Origin: Typhlomys cinereus
Lineage: Eukaryota > Chordata > Mammalia > Rodentia > Platacanthomyidae
Direction: 5' to 3'
DNA length: 64,000 nucleotides
Assembly (NCBI GenBank): GCA_023101885.1
Contig: JALPQD010000225.1
Span: 2,666,001 to 2,730,000, forward strand
Shown: positions 22,991 to 35,112 of the stretch, piece by piece
Numbering within the stretch: the stretch's first letter is position 1
Layout of the letters: every line of letters begins with the position of its first letter
Notes under the pieces: model-generated
The model's input: only the letters and a program-made list of their open reading frames with translations
Databases searched by the model: none
Told to the model about the DNA's origin: nothing
Position numbers and translations under genes: made by a program

Positions 22991-25199
22991 TAAAGAAGTA
23001 GGTGATGGAAGAGAAGGAAAATGATCGACCGATATTAAACTGAACGTCACAAGAGAAATAGTAAGGAATATGTCCTTTCTGGAATGATACAATAGGATTT
23101 CTTATGGTCTACTCTTGCCAAGAAAGCAAATAAATAAGAAATAATAAGAGAGAGAGAGAGAGAGGAAAAACTAGAGAGAAAAAGACAGACAGAGAAGAGG
23201 GAGGAGAGAAGGAAGAAAAGTTATTCTAGAACATAAGAAAGCCTACAGAATAAAAACATGAGAAACAAAGGATTAAGATGATTCTTTAGTTATTTAAAAA
23301 ATGGCTAAAACACATCAGTCCAATGTGACATAAGGAACCTGTTTTTGTGAAAGAGAAAATAGCAAGACAATCTAAGAAATAAATATGATTAGCCCTTCTA
23401 GGGATAAGGCTATAGCCTGAGATTTTATGAAATTTTATTTATAGTGGAAGTGTCTAATGTTTCTCTAGCCCATACTAGATATCAGGAATATTGATTCTCT
23501 GGCTCTTAGGCCAACTATCTAAGAACACGGCAAAAGTTAAGAAAGTTTTCCCATATTCCTAATTCTCCCTCAACCCAATCAGAAATGCTATGTCTGGGTT
23601 TACATGCAGATTCCCACTCCACTGATTAAAAGATAAAGTCTGGCAGGACTAGGCAGCAGATTCTCACCATTCTCTCTCTGGGAGGAAGCAGAATTTTTCA
23701 CATCTGTCTTAGCCTTTCATATTCTCAGCCCCAGAAGAGCTTCATGGGTTACCGTGCTTAGATATGGTGCACTTATGAAACTTCTAAGAAAGCATAATGC
23801 CCAGGAGACAATCGCCCCAAGGGGGAAAAAAAACTTAAGTTTTTCCCTAATTCATTCCTGAACCTGAACTTGCTAAAGATCATTTGAAAGCTCTTTTGTT
23901 TCTGAACTCATTTTAATCCTAAAATTTCATCTGCTTTGTAAATAAATTGTAGTTTATTCACTGTCCTTATATGAGAGATGGGATTGGGTTTTTAAAACGA
24001 ACAATAAAAACAATTACCAAAAGAAAAAGTTAAGATGATGCATGTATGCTCCTAGTTCAGTCTGGGGTGGGGGGTAACAATACAGGTCTGAGTTAAGGGG
24101 GAGCCTGTTGGTGTTAACAGCTTTCTTCAGTTATTCCTATTTGAAGAATTCAGTCTCTTTTCCAATACAAATGAGGATATTAACTATACTTGAGTATCTG
24201 AAAACTCTATGAAAGTATTCAGCAACTTAACCACACAGATTTCTGCTGACACATCTCAGAAGACCTTTAAAGCAATGAGACATCCATACGGCTCTTTTTC
24301 CTTACCTTCACATTCTATAGACACAAGTTTCTTTCTGTCAAAAGCAGTGTTTTCATCTCTATACACTCACACTGCAGATTATCCAACCAGCAGTAGAAAC
24401 CACAGAAAAACTATAATATTTTAAGTTTGAAAAATTAAAATCCTGCAATGCAGAGTAAACAAAGTGTTCCATGATGTTTGGGTCCTTGGGAGAGAAGAAA
24501 AAAAAACTATGTGTTCAAATAAATTTAGGAATCTTAACTCTAACCAAAATAAGCAAGTTTGTTTACTGCAGGGTGCCTAATAAACTGGCAAAATGTATTA
24601 TGCATTCTTTGTTTTATTTGACCACATGCCTCTTTGTTCTTAAGATAAAATTAGTTTGTGAGAATTATTGGTTCTAATTCAATGCCCATTTTAGAAATAA
24701 GAGCAAGGACCAGAGAGGCTTTGTTGTTGTTTTTTTTTCCATAAACAAATCTACCATAGAAGGGAGTCACGCTTCACTTGTGGATACAGTAATAAGAACA
24801 GTATCCCCCACTGTCTGGTGTTCAGTTCTTAACAGTAGTTTGCATGAAGAAATATTGACTCTTAAGAGTCTGTGTTGCTCATTGAAATGTGGACTTGTAA
24901 GGCTAGTAGCTTTTTCTCTTCTTAGAGGTAAGGAAGAGGAAGCCAAAGAAGGTAAAACCATCCTCCCAGGTGTCCTGGTGTTTTGGAGCACTCTGAAAGA
25001 AGAACAAGTTTATGATGAACTCCAGCTCACAATAAAGCAGAATTTCAGTTATCTCTTTAAGCCATATGAGAACTTTCCTTTCATGAATGCTTCTCAATGC
25101 AGAGTCACTCCAGCATCAACTCCTCCACTTCTCACTGTAGGAACCTGGAAATATTGCATACATAAGAGAGCCTCCTTTTCTCTTCTGTTTTATGAATTT
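22991..25199. other. Unassigned DNA, 2.2 kb
   Basis: Holds a short (AG)n at 23145-23163 and unique-looking sequence. The 145-codon frame at 24780-25217 on + begins here. It shows no domain, no coding-like pattern that I can recognise and no splice context, so I do not call a gene. Confidence 0.35.
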
Positions 25200-25310
25200 T
25201 ATTCACAGTTGCTGTGAGGATGAAATGAGCTCATTTATCTAAAACTGAGAGAAATCCTTGCCCATGGTAAACACTATGTATGTTTGCTACACTTAAGCAC
25301 AGCTACAGTC
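25200..25310 (+). repeat. MIR-like SINE core, ancient
   Basis: cagttgctgtgaggatgaaa, tgagctcatttatctaaaac, then ccatggtaaacactatgtat follows the MIR order 'gaggattaaatgag ... gtaagtgctcaataaat'. Confidence 0.4.
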
Positions 25311-28300
25311 AAACACAGAAAGAGCTAAACCCCTGGTTCCCCCATGATGCTCAGCAGGAGGAAGACACCTTTGAACCCATTTGTGCAAAGCATATAGCAT
25401 TGACTCTAAAAACTGTCCTGTAGAAAGTGAGCAGCTCGTGGAAGAGAACATTTTCTCAAAAGTTCAATGGAATAAACAATGTAGATAATCAGAACTGTGC
25501 AGTCACAGATCTTTAGGCTTGTATCAAAGCATCATTTTTAATTTTTGACAATATCCTCTCTCTTCTTTTTTATTAACTCACAGCTCTCTTGTAACAATCC
25601 CTTAGTTACACATTGGGTCAAGTTTTCAAAAAGTATCTTTTTAATTATGTTAGCTATCACAAAGAACCATGAACACATTACCTCGAGGTTCAAATGGAAT
25701 AATTCTACCAAAAATAGATTAGCTATGCATCCAAATAGAGAGAAGATTCTTACCTGCCATCTATTTTTGTAGCCATTTCTGCAACTGTACAGCTTAACAA
25801 TATGACTAAAAGAGAAGACAGACTTCTTTCTCAGAAAGGAAGATGAAGTAATACTGAGCTGGAAAGAATTTAACAGATAGTAAGAGAGAGAAAGAAAGAG
25901 AGAGGGTGTGTGTTTATAATTAATGTGAATCAGAAAGAAATATCTTAAGATCACAAAATATATGCAATTGATGGAATAACGTTAAAATGAATAGTAAAAA
26001 GAAATACTGGATCTGTTAAAATATAGAGCCCAGCTCTTGCCCTGTGATTCTGATTCAGAAAGTTTATGGTACAGTCCAGGAATCTATAATGTTTCTGGGC
26101 CAAACCCTGAGAAATATTAATGTTGTCTGCAGGCTCCTCAAAGTCATAAAATGAGTTACTGGGGCCACCTATGTAACTCAGGGGTAAGTTCTGAGCTCCA
26201 GTTTGGTCCTCCTGACACTTAGGCCAATGTTCTTACCTGTACTTGGAACAGGCTAACAAACTAAAAGACCTACTCTCTAGATAACTGGGAAGGTTAAGAT
26301 TAACAGAAGCTGCGTAAGACCCTGAAACTGAGAAATGTGTGGGCAGGGATACTGATTGGTCCTGTCACTCCAAACAGGTGAGTGCAGCTTAGTAGAACCG
26401 GCTCTTATGTTTTGCACTGAGAATCTTCATCCAGGAAAAATACTCTATTGTCAAGAACTTGTGGACTTACTTACCTGGGGACCCTATTCCAAATAACAGG
26501 GAAATGAATCAAATGACTAACTTGCTACAAATTTGTCGGCTGAATTAAGAATCATTATTAATAAAGAAAGTCAACTGCCAAACATTTCGGTTTCTAGTCC
26601 TGACAGATTTTTTAACATCGTTCTTTTTCCTTGTCCTACCATCTGCTGGAAGGGATTCAAGACTTACTTAATGTCATGGCCGTCTAATAAACTGAGAAAT
26701 GCAATTATTTCTTCTCCTATCATAAAAAACTGGGGATTTTACTGTACTTTTATTCACTTAGCGAGTATCGGGAAGCACAGAAACAAATTCCAACCCAGTT
26801 GAGCAATCATGTTGGCCACACTGGTCTAACCATGTGTGTTCTTTCTCAGTTACTCTATGAGGCTTCCTTCCATTTTCATATCTGCAGTTTGATTATATTA
26901 GCATACATACTGTCTCTGAGTTTGCTTTCACTTTCCCTAAATTCCCAGTGAAGAAGATACAATGCATCCGTGGAGTGGAACTTTGAGCCAGGGTGTCAAA
27001 TATGGTCCCTTCGCCTGAAGCTCCTCACCACGGCCAGGTCACAGTAACTAAAAGAACATTTCTGCTCTCCAAATAATTTACTAATTTTTTAAACCACAGA
27101 AGAGATGAAATTTTAATCCAAAAGCTATCCAGGTCTCTATGCTGGTAGATCTCTTAGAATAAAAGTCTCTTCCCAAATTAGGGTGTTTGGACAATCAAAA
27201 TCCCATTTCTAGAGATTGAACTGAGAATTAATTTAAATTCAAGTTATTGTCAGTAGAAGCTAAAAATGAAAATGATACACACAGAAAGACCCACAGTGGC
27301 TTTAGGGGAAAACACAAGCACTAAGGTTATAAAGAAACAAGAATGCAGAGGGTCAAAAGTAACAGGCCACATGGACAAAAGATAGGGGCAGAAGGAACCA
27401 ACCAGTTTCATGTGCCTTTCAGTGTCTCGCTCAGGAGGCGCAGGGAGAGATTGAAAGCCAGCGTGTGCTCAGTGTGTGATCACAGAGGAAGGAGGCTGCA
27501 GACTGATGCACACTACAGAAAAGATCTAGTAATTTAAGGCCTCTGAATGATGCTCAGACCCAAGTTAGGGGGATCTCTATGTCACTGTGAATGCTACCAT
27601 AGACCTGGGTCCCCTCTATGATGGAAGTAATTCACATAATGTCTGAGCATCAAACTGCTACTGGGTTTCTGGGACATTTGTCTGAACTCCTGCTGTCTTC
27701 ATTCTCGTATATACATTTAAAATTAATCACCAAACTTCATATTGTGAATCGTGGATTCAATCCAAAGTCATAGTGATATACACATGTACTGCCACTTGGC
27801 CTCACTGTCCCCCATAATGCTTCAGAATCATGATTATGTGAAAAAAAATCTTGTGACTTCAGAAGCCTTTCCTTTATATTTTATTTTGCAGTTTAACACA
27901 GCTGAGTGGATATAAACATAACTAATTTGTCCTCTGACAAACACCTAAGGATTAGAAACCCAACATAGATCTCAGTGAGCTTACTCTGTGGCTGTATGCC
28001 TTCAGAAGCTTGAAAGAAGAAGACATTTCATTGTATTTTCCACCTGCTTCCTTCACGATGGGTTACTAGTCCAACATCCAGTTCTGCTTCCTTCTTTGTA
28101 TCTGTGCTGACTCTGACCCTTTTGCCTCCTCTCTCACTTATAAGGACCTGTGGGATTCAATACAAAATTCAGAAGAACCTTCTTGCCTTCAGTTCTTTAC
28201 TGCAACTCACAAAGTTCTTTTGTCATGTAAGGTAAGATACATACATAAGGGCTCAACAAAAGGGCATTAGAAGACCACTGTTTTGCTACCACAGATTTAA

Positions 28301-28351
28301 GCGAAGGCTATGCCCAAGTGTTGCTCTTTCAAACACTTTCATGTGAGCAGT
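25311..28351. other. Unassigned DNA, 3 kb
   Basis: No gene with supporting structure. A (GA)n run lies at 25880-25906. Frames at 25538-25954 and 26533-26802 match nothing I know. A very weak tRNA-SINE-like head near 26160 is not secure enough to annotate. Confidence 0.35.
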
Positions 28352-28654
28352 CAAATATTTGCATTTTTTTTAATTTTTTAAATTTTTTTTAAATTTATTT
28401 ATTCAATTGTGCGTGTATGTCTGTATGTGTGTGTTTATGTATGTATGTAGCGAATTCAGGAACTACCATGGACCACCTCCACCTCCTCCTTGTTTACTCT
28501 GCCCCGGGATTCCCAGGCTCCCCCCTACCAGGACCAGAAATGCAGGCCACCCCTGCTTCTGCCTGGGGTCTAGGATCCGAACTCAGGACCTTCCACCTAC
28601 AAGGCAGAGGCTTAACCCCTGAGCCACCTCTCCAGCCCCAAATATTTGCATTTT
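28352..28654 (-). mobile_element. tRNA-headed GC-rich SINE, copy 4, full length
   Basis: Element 28368-28638 on - strand. On + it reads tail first (A/T-rich, TG-type), then ctccttgtttactctgcccc, and ends with the complement of the head (aaggcagaggcttaacccct, gagccacctctccagcccc). Perfect 16-bp duplications CAAATATTTGCATTTT lie at 28352-28367 and 28639-28654. It carries the gtaaacaagg sub-block. Confidence 0.92.
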
Positions 28655-28764
28655 CATAAGAGAAAATAATCAGATAATGACAAAAATCAAAGCTACATAT
28701 AAACACCCTCTGCTAAATATCTTCAGTGGAGTCTCATAAACTTCTGAGTTTGAGAATTGTTCTC
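28655..28764. other. Short spacer
   Basis: Unique sequence between the SINE and the split LTR. Confidence 0.3.
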
Positions 28765-29008
28765 TATAAAAGTTACTCTTGCTCTTTACTGTGAAATAAC
28801 ACTCAAAGTCAAGCAACATAAAGGAGAAAAGGGAGATTTATTCAGCTTATGGTTTCAAAGGGAAGATGCATTATGGCAGGAAAAGCATGGCTGACTAGCA
28901 GAAGTTAGAGGGGGACTAAACCTTCATGGAAGCTTCAAGTAGCAAAACTGCTTACTGCAAGAGCAGACTTCTCTGGGATATAGGGTGGAGGCAATCAACC
29001 TGGAGGTC
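28765..29008 (-). mobile_element. Older MaLR LTR, 3' part, split by insertion
   Basis: Antisense of the local MaLR LTR family: agttactcttgctctttact, aacactcaaagtcaagcaac and ggagaaaagggagatttatt. It parallels the intact antisense LTR at 34.75 kb block for block. It breaks off at 29008, where the young element starts, and resumes at 31229. Confidence 0.75.
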
Positions 29009-29366
29009 TGTCATGGTTTGAAATGTGTCCCCCACAGTCTCATGTGTTTGGCAAGGTCATGGCACCTGCAGAGATGGAGCCTCACTGGAGGAAGGCAGTC
29101 ACAAGGGGTGGGCCTTGAGGTGGATTAGTCCCACCCTACCTCTAGGAGAAGTTTGCCTTTGCTGCAAGCAGTCTTGCAGCTCTCAGCTTCCAAGATGCCT
29201 GTGGTGACTTAGCCTCCTCCAGCTTTGGCCAGCCAGCCATGCCACCTCTGCTTTGAGAGACTGTACTTTCCCTCTGGAACTGTAAGCTGAATAAACCTCC
29301 CTTTCTCCCTTAAGTTTCTTGATTTTGGGTGTTCTCTCACAGCAATAGTTAAGAGTAACTGTTATA
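29009..29366 (+). repeat. 5' LTR of the young MaLR element
   Basis: Starts TGTCATGG and ends AACTGTTATA. It carries an AATAAA polyadenylation signal at 29290-29295, followed by a pyrimidine-rich stretch. No classic TATA box is visible. Confidence 0.92.
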
Positions 29367-29964
29367 GAAATTGGTACCGGATAATGGGGTATTGCTGTGA
29401 GATAAGAACAGCTGGTACCATAAAATGAAGTTGTTTGTGAAGCTGAGAAAAGTTGGTACCCAGAAGCATGACCAATAATGTGATGTGGCTAGTGTGCCTT
29501 TGGAACTGTTTGTTGGGAGAAATATGGAGAAGTTTGGGACTTTGTGCTGGGAAAATCTTTGCGTCTTGGCCATTGGGCCAAAGGGACCTTTCTTGTGAGA
29601 GCTCAGAAGAGAGCAATGCTGTGAGAGACACAGACAGTGGAAGCCCAGCTTGTGATGGTCCAAAGGGGAACAGAGACTGTGTTTGCAACTGGATGAGTGA
29701 CACATGGAGCCATGTGTTGGCCAAGAGTTTAGTGAAGTTTTGCCCTCGTCTGAAAGTTTGCCTGAAATTAAGCTGGAGTGCTTGGTGGAGGAAATTTCAA
29801 AGCAATGTAGTCTTGACAATGTGATATGGCTACTTTTTAGTTGTCTTTAGAGTTGTGAAAAAGAGCAAAGAATCAGACAGAAAGAAGTAAAAACTGTAAA
29901 ATCTAATGATGAAAAATACAATGCCAAACTTAAAGAGTCAAACTAGGAAGAAGCAGAGAACAAA

Positions 29965-30684
29965 ATGGCTGTTGAAGAGATCAGAGCCATTTGTAAATCA
30001 AAGCCTGCTCTCAGTTTGGATAATAGGAGAGGCCCTAGCTTGAGGGCAGGATCCTCAGGGAAGGCTCCCACTCCTAAGAATGCAAATCCTTTCAGAAGAC
30101 TGGAGCTAAAGGGTGGAGTTCCAAAGCAAGAGTTGGTTTCTCTTACCAAGCAACTGCCCTGGAGTGAAAGAGATGGTCAACATAGAGGAGCAGAATCAGC
30201 TGTGATTCAAGGGGGCCAGTCTTGGCAAAGTCGTCCACATAGTTCTGGTTTTAGAGGCATCAGTGATACAAGAGGGAGGAGATCATGGAGTCCTCCTCCA
30301 AGATTTCAAAAATTGGCAGAATCCAGGCATCATAAGGCAAGAAGCCTGCAGTTTAGAGGCCCAAGAAGGGCAGTTTGTGCTGTGGAGTTAAAGCCTGGTT
30401 TGCCATTGGGAAGTAAAGATGTTAGAGATTCCAGACACAGCGTGGGATACCTGCCAAGGAGAGCTGTATACCCTGGGAGGAGTCAGCTCAAGAGACCAAC
30501 GTATTCTATGGACAGCTGCATTGGAGGGGTGGAACCAAAGCCCTTTGGAACTGAGATGATTTCAAAGAGAGGTTCACCTATTGGACTTGGAGCTACAAGA
30601 TTTGGAGTTTGTCCTGTTGGTTTTCAGTCTTGTTATGGACCAATCTTTCCTGGATATGCCCCCATTCCTTCCTTTTGGAATTGA
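29965..30684 (+). other. 239-codon open frame inside the MaLR internal region
   Basis: An uninterrupted frame, basic and rich in Gly, Pro, Arg and Ser, with repeated Arg-rich turns. It has no zinc knuckle, protease, RT, integrase or envelope motif, no signal peptide and no membrane segment. MaLR internal regions are normally regarded as non-coding with at most gag remnants. The frame may be open only because the element is young and GC-moderate. Expression is not implied; I see no homology that I could name. Confidence 0.35.
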
Positions 30685-30870
30685 AATGTTTATTCTGTGC
30701 TATTGTATGTTAGAAGTATGTAACTTGTATTTTGATTTTACAAGAGGCTTTGGACTTTGGATTTTTGGACTGTTGGGACTACTATTGTAGTCTATGAAGA
30801 CTTTTAATGTTGGACTGAGTATGGTTTATATAATGAGATGGCAATGAGCCTGTGGGGGCCAGGGGTGGAA

Positions 30871-31228
30871 TGTCATGGTTTGAAATGTGTCCCCCACAGT
30901 CTCATGTGTTTGGCAAGGTCATGGCACCTGCAGAGATGGAGCCTCACTGGAGGAAGGCAGTCACAAGGGGTGGGCCTTGAGGTGGATTAGTCCCACCCTA
31001 CCTCTAGGAGAAGTTTGCCTTTGCTGTAAGCAGTCTTGCAGCTCTCAGCTTCCAAGATGCCTGTGATGACTTAGCCTCCTCCAGCTTTGGCCAGCCAGCC
31101 ATGCCACCTCTGCTTTGAGAGACTGTACTTTCCCTCTGGAACTGTAAGCTGAATAAACCTCCCTTTCTCCCTTAAGTTTCTTGATTTTGGGTGTTCTCTC
31201 ACAGCAATAGTTAAGAGTAACTGTTATA
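30871..31228 (+). repeat. 3' LTR of the young MaLR element
   Basis: Same length as the 5' LTR with two transitions between them. AATAAA at 31152-31157. Confidence 0.92.
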
Positions 31229-31357
31229 AGGTCCATCCCCTGTGACTTCCTTCCTCCAATAAAAGTTTACCTCTTAAAGGTACCATGATCTTCTCAAACA
31301 ATTGAAAATTCCAACACATAAGTCTGTGGCAGACAAATCACATTTCAAACCATGACA
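31229..31357 (-). mobile_element. Older MaLR LTR, 5' part, split by insertion
   Basis: Continues the antisense LTR interrupted at 29008, beginning with the duplicated AGGTC. It ends ...catttcaaaccatgaca, the complement of the family start TGTCATGGTTTGAAATG. Joined length with the other part is about 368 bp, right for the family. Confidence 0.75.
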
Positions 31358-31540
31358 TTATTTTTTATGAAAAATTTTGAACATTCAAGGAGTTGAATTA
31401 TACACTTAATATTTTGCTAATATATACAGTCTCCTAACATTTTATTATGTTTATCGCATAACTATGAATTAGCTAATTTCTCTTCCATAAATTTTAATAT
31501 CTCATCCCTAAGTAAATCAGTACATAAGACATCAGGTAGC
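31358..31540 (+). repeat. Ancient repeat (L1M 3'-end-like)
   Basis: tatgaaaaattttgaacatt and later ttccataaattttaatatct resemble the same old repeat type as at 20.4 kb. Weak. Confidence 0.25.
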
Positions 31541-32149
31541 TATCATTTGTTATCAGTTATCATATATGGTTATCACTTTGCATGAGATGAATAAAGAACA
31601 GTATGTTTCAACCCATAGAATCTGAGATCCTATATGTCTGTGTAACCCCAACTCTAGCAAGAAACTGACCTTGTGATCACTCAGGAAGTCTCCCCCTCTC
31701 TATAATCAACCTGCACTCACACCTACTCCAGGAGCAATGCCATGTCTTAAATGTTTGAGTTCTGAAGTTGGTATATTTGTAGCAGACCTAATTAGATATT
31801 CCCAGTAATCATTTTTCATCTATATCTCCAGCTTTTCTCTGTGGTCAGCATAACTTCTGGTCAACTTCCATATCATCTGTTATTTTGGATTTTCTGAAAC
31901 AGTTTCTATATGAATAAGATTATTTTGGTGCACAATCACAAAAATCACAAAATAATAGTAACTTAGAGGTGTAGTTATCATCTGCTACTGACCAAAATCC
32001 AATATGATCTTACTGATAGGTTCTTGCTGGTAAGGCTTTCATTTGGGGGTGGGGAAAATACTACAACTAGCATGAAGTTACTTTGCCAGTTAAAACAATT
32101 TTGGTCAAAGGGAAAAGAAAAAAGAAAATTTTGGAAAGATTGAGCTTTT
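31541..32149. other. Unassigned DNA
   Basis: No feature recognised. Confidence 0.3.
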
Positions 32150-32240
32150 TTTCTTCAGTGCTGAGACTGAACGAAAAACACCATGCCTCACACACGTTAC
32201 TCAGCTCTCTATCACTGTGCTGTGTCTCCAACCCATCTAA
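32150..32240 (-). mobile_element. ID-type SINE, old
   Basis: Antisense of the ID core: cagtgctgagactgaacgaa, acaccatgcctcacacacgt, tactcagctctctatcactg and tgctgtgtctccaaccc give the complement of the ID head and B box in the right order and spacing. Confidence 0.5.
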
Positions 32241-33239
32241 ATCACTCATGAGAATTGGGTCTAACTAGATACTAGTTAGAACTTTCCAAAGTTTGTCAAC
32301 CAAATATGTAAAAGAAGAATTCTAAAAAAGGAAAAAAGTTATTACTTTTAGCTAGGTCTTGGTTTAGAGATTTTTCTCTTGGTTAGGAATTTCTGTTTAT
32401 AGCAAATGATATAGTAACAAAGCCACAGGCTAAATCTTAGAAGAGAAAGATTAGCTTAAAAAAGATGTGGCATATGACATTCTAATCACTAGGCCTGGTG
32501 GGCTGGAAATCTTATGATATGCAGGCCTAACTTTCTTTATCTTCAGTCCTTGAGAAGCACAGCCCATGCAAACTTCAGTCATAGCATCTGATCAAGGGTC
32601 CAGTTACTTTACTTCCTTTTATTTTTAGAAAAAAAGTCTGGGTCACAGTATTATAGTCAAATTAAATAATTCCAAAATATGGAACCAAAAAAATTTCTGA
32701 GACTCTGAACAGTTTTCACTCCTATTAATAAAAGGAAAGAATTTTTGTTGTGAATAAAATGTGTCATATTGATCTGTATGCAGAGATCTTTTTCATGTCC
32801 TAGGTTATATCTACCCAGTGTACCTCCAGTTTGATTGTCTTGTGTGGTGAAGGAGTCTATACATTCCAATAGCAGGCCATCTCAGTAGTCTGCCTCTACC
32901 TCCCCCGTCTCCTGCCATACTCTTTTACCACAGGCTTTAGTAACCTACTCCATGTAGCTTATAAGAAGCAACAAAAGGTGTAGAAAGATCTGAAGTCAGA
33001 GAAGTTGCTCAGAATGTAGGGTTTGCATGGGTTACTGTGGGAGGTATTCTGTTCTCAGGAGATTGGTAAAGGCCCAGTCCTGCTGCCTGAAGTGGTCTTG
33101 ACCATCCTCACTGGACTTGCCCGTCTCCCTCTGGCTCTTCTGCTGCTGCCATCTTCACTTCCTGGGGTCACCTTACACAAGAACTATCTGCCTAAAATAT
33201 TTGTCTCAGTGTCTGGTTTGATAACAACTCCAGAGAAGA
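32241..33239. other. Unassigned DNA, 1 kb
   Basis: No gene or repeat that I can support. Confidence 0.3.
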
Positions 33240-33352
33240 TCTTCCTTCCTTCCTTCCTTCCTCCCTCCCTCCCTCCCTCCTTCCCTGCCTTCCTTCCTTT
33301 CTTCCTTCTTTCTCTTTCTCTCTCTTTCTCTCTCTCCTCTCCTTTCTTCTCA
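33240..33352. repeat. (CCTT)n/(CTTT)n pyrimidine microsatellite
   Basis: Pure pyrimidine apart from single G/A interruptions. It generates a Phe-Leu-Pro-Ser frame on +. Confidence 0.95.
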
Positions 33353-34149
33353 CCATCCTAATCCACGTGATATTTCCACTTGCTAAGAATACTGACTTGG
33401 TCTATAATGGGATTTTTCCTTTCCACATAGCATTTGAACAGATTGTATCACTAAATTCAAAGTCCTGCAGTTGTCTCCTACACCTGACATCAGTTCATGC
33501 TCCTTGCCAATGTGTGTGGAACCACGGATGTCCCCACTCCAGTCAAAACTACAGCTTCACCTCCACTTCTCAGTAAGTCCCCATGTCTATATTCCAGCTA
33601 CTGTGGCCTTCCAGGAACACATCAGCACTTACTGCATCTCAGTCCTCTACACTTCCTTGTCTATTCACCTACCACCTCATATTCCAGACACTTGAAAAGA
33701 GTTCTTTACCTGTGGCTTTTTCACAGTTTTCAGGTGACAGTCTTTTCAGATAGGACTCAGCAGCTATCATAAATAAAGCAACAACCATACTATGAGTTTC
33801 ACTCAGATGTCTTAGGATGAAATGTCATTTACTTGTTTGTTTGGTGGCTTCCTTCTCCTCAGTAGGAAGAATGTTTGTTCTGGACAGAGACTTCTTTTTC
33901 TTATTTTTCCCTATTTTTCCATCACATTGCTTTGCACAGTAAATTTTTATAATATAAGATGATTATAATGAATAGAAACAGAAAAGAGAAGATATAACTG
34001 GAGAAATAAAAAAGCATTGCTTTTCTGAGTTACCAAAAATGTGCCTCAGAACAAAGAGATATTTTGTGTAAGTCAAAATAAAAAGGCAGTATCCTTAATC
34101 ATATTAGCTAGAGTACAATAATTCTTTGTAAATAGTACAGCTCTTCTAG
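33353..34149. other. Unassigned DNA
   Basis: Overlapping short frames at 33367-33772 in several phases show no domain. Not called. Confidence 0.3.
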
Positions 34150-34420
34150 AGATGCATATCAACAATAATAAAAACATTCACATTCTTTGACACAATCATA
34201 TTATATCTGAAGATTTATCCAAAGGAAATGATATAAATTAATTCTCAGACAACAGGATTTTACTGAAACTGTGTTTGCATTGCACCATTGAAAACAGGTA
34301 AATTCCATCATAGTCACTTATACAAAAGGGATTTTAAAACAATGTATACAGAGGCAAATTTATATTAAATTACAGATTGCCCAAATGCACGTGTCAAAGT
34401 GGCGAATATGAGAGAAAGTC
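34150..34420 (+). mobile_element. Old L1M-type L1 fragment
   Basis: acacaatcatattatatctg, aagatttatccaaaggaaat and aaaacaatgtatacagaggc resemble the C-terminal end of ancient L1 ORF2 and the following DNA. Frames are lost. Confidence 0.4.
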
Positions 34421-34750
34421 TTAAAATGATACATAACAAATGTGGCACATCAGAAAAGTGATGGAGATTTAAATTGGTTTTAAACCTAATTTTCTAAAGT
34501 ATTTTGTGCTTTACTACTACCATATATGAAAATAAATATCTGTCCTACTTTTCCAAAAAGATTAAAAATAAGATTGAGCTTTCATTTGCCTTTAATATTA
34601 ATATGTGACACATGCCTGAAATTGCTCAAACCTGTCATTACTGGCCTAGATTTGTCTTGAAGATGTATATGTCATGAAAGGAAAGAGGTTATATAAATCC
34701 AGTCACAGTGCACAGCAGGACGCCAGGCACTGGGAAAGGGGCTCCAAACA
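34421..34750. other. Unassigned DNA
   Basis: Nothing recognised. Confidence 0.3.
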
Positions 34751-35112
34751 TGTAATGGTTAGTTACTCTTTTCTGCTGCTATGAGAGAACACTCAAAGTC
34801 AAGCAATTTAAGGGAGAAAAGGAGATTTGGTCAGTTTATGAGATACAGAGAAGAGATACAGTCTTTTATGGTGGAAACAACATGGCTGCCTGGCTGAAGC
34901 TAGAGGCAGATTAAGTCACTGCAAATATCTTAGAGACCAAGAGCTGAAAGACCCCTGGTACAAGAGTAGACTTCTCCAGGAGTAGGGTGGGAATAATTTA
35001 TCTGGAGACTTATATCCTGTGACCACCTACCTCTAGTAAGACTCTACCTCTCAAAGGTGCCATGACCTTTCCAAACACATGAGACTGTGAGAGACACATT
35101 TAAACCATGATA
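34751..35112 (-). mobile_element. Solo MaLR-type LTR
   Basis: Antisense copy of the family at 5.86, 29.0 and 44.5 kb: gttactcttttctgctgcta, aacactcaaagtcaagcaat, tctcaaaggtgccatgacct and ttccaaacacatgagactgt, ending catttaaaccatgata. Flanks aaaca and aaact are a 4/5 match for a 5-bp duplication. No internal region is attached, so it is a solo LTR. Confidence 0.7.

Larger units (their letters stand above)
29009..31228 (+). mobile_element. Young full-length MaLR-type LTR retrotransposon
   Basis: Complete non-autonomous element: 358-bp 5' LTR, 1504-bp internal region, 358-bp 3' LTR. The LTRs differ by two transitions only (29165 C vs 31027 T; 29204 G vs 31066 A). A 5-bp target duplication AGGTC flanks it at 29004-29008 and 31229-31233, the size used by ERVL-class integrases. 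A primer-binding-like TGGTACCGGATAATGGGG follows the 5' LTR at 29372-29389, and a polypurine-like tract GGGGGCCAGGGGTGGAA at 30854-30870 precedes the 3' LTR. The internal phrases match MaLR internal sequence (cctttggaactg, tccttccttttggaattgaa, tagaagtatgtaacttgtat). No protease, RT or integrase is present, so it must have been mobilised by another element's proteins. Confidence 0.93.

Noticed and set aside
24780..25217. 145-codon open frame on +
   Set aside because: No domain, signal or coding pattern recognised, no splice or promoter context, overlaps a MIR-like remnant at its end. Length is within chance for 64 kb in six frames.
26155..26300. SINE-like head (cctatgtaactcaggggtaa)
   Set aside because: Only a short match to a tRNA-like A box; no B box, body or tail in the right places.
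29349..29824. 156- and 120-codon frames on - and a 123-codon frame on + in the MaLR internal region
   Set aside because: They overlap one another in non-coding MaLR sequence, one crossing the LTR boundary; no motif.
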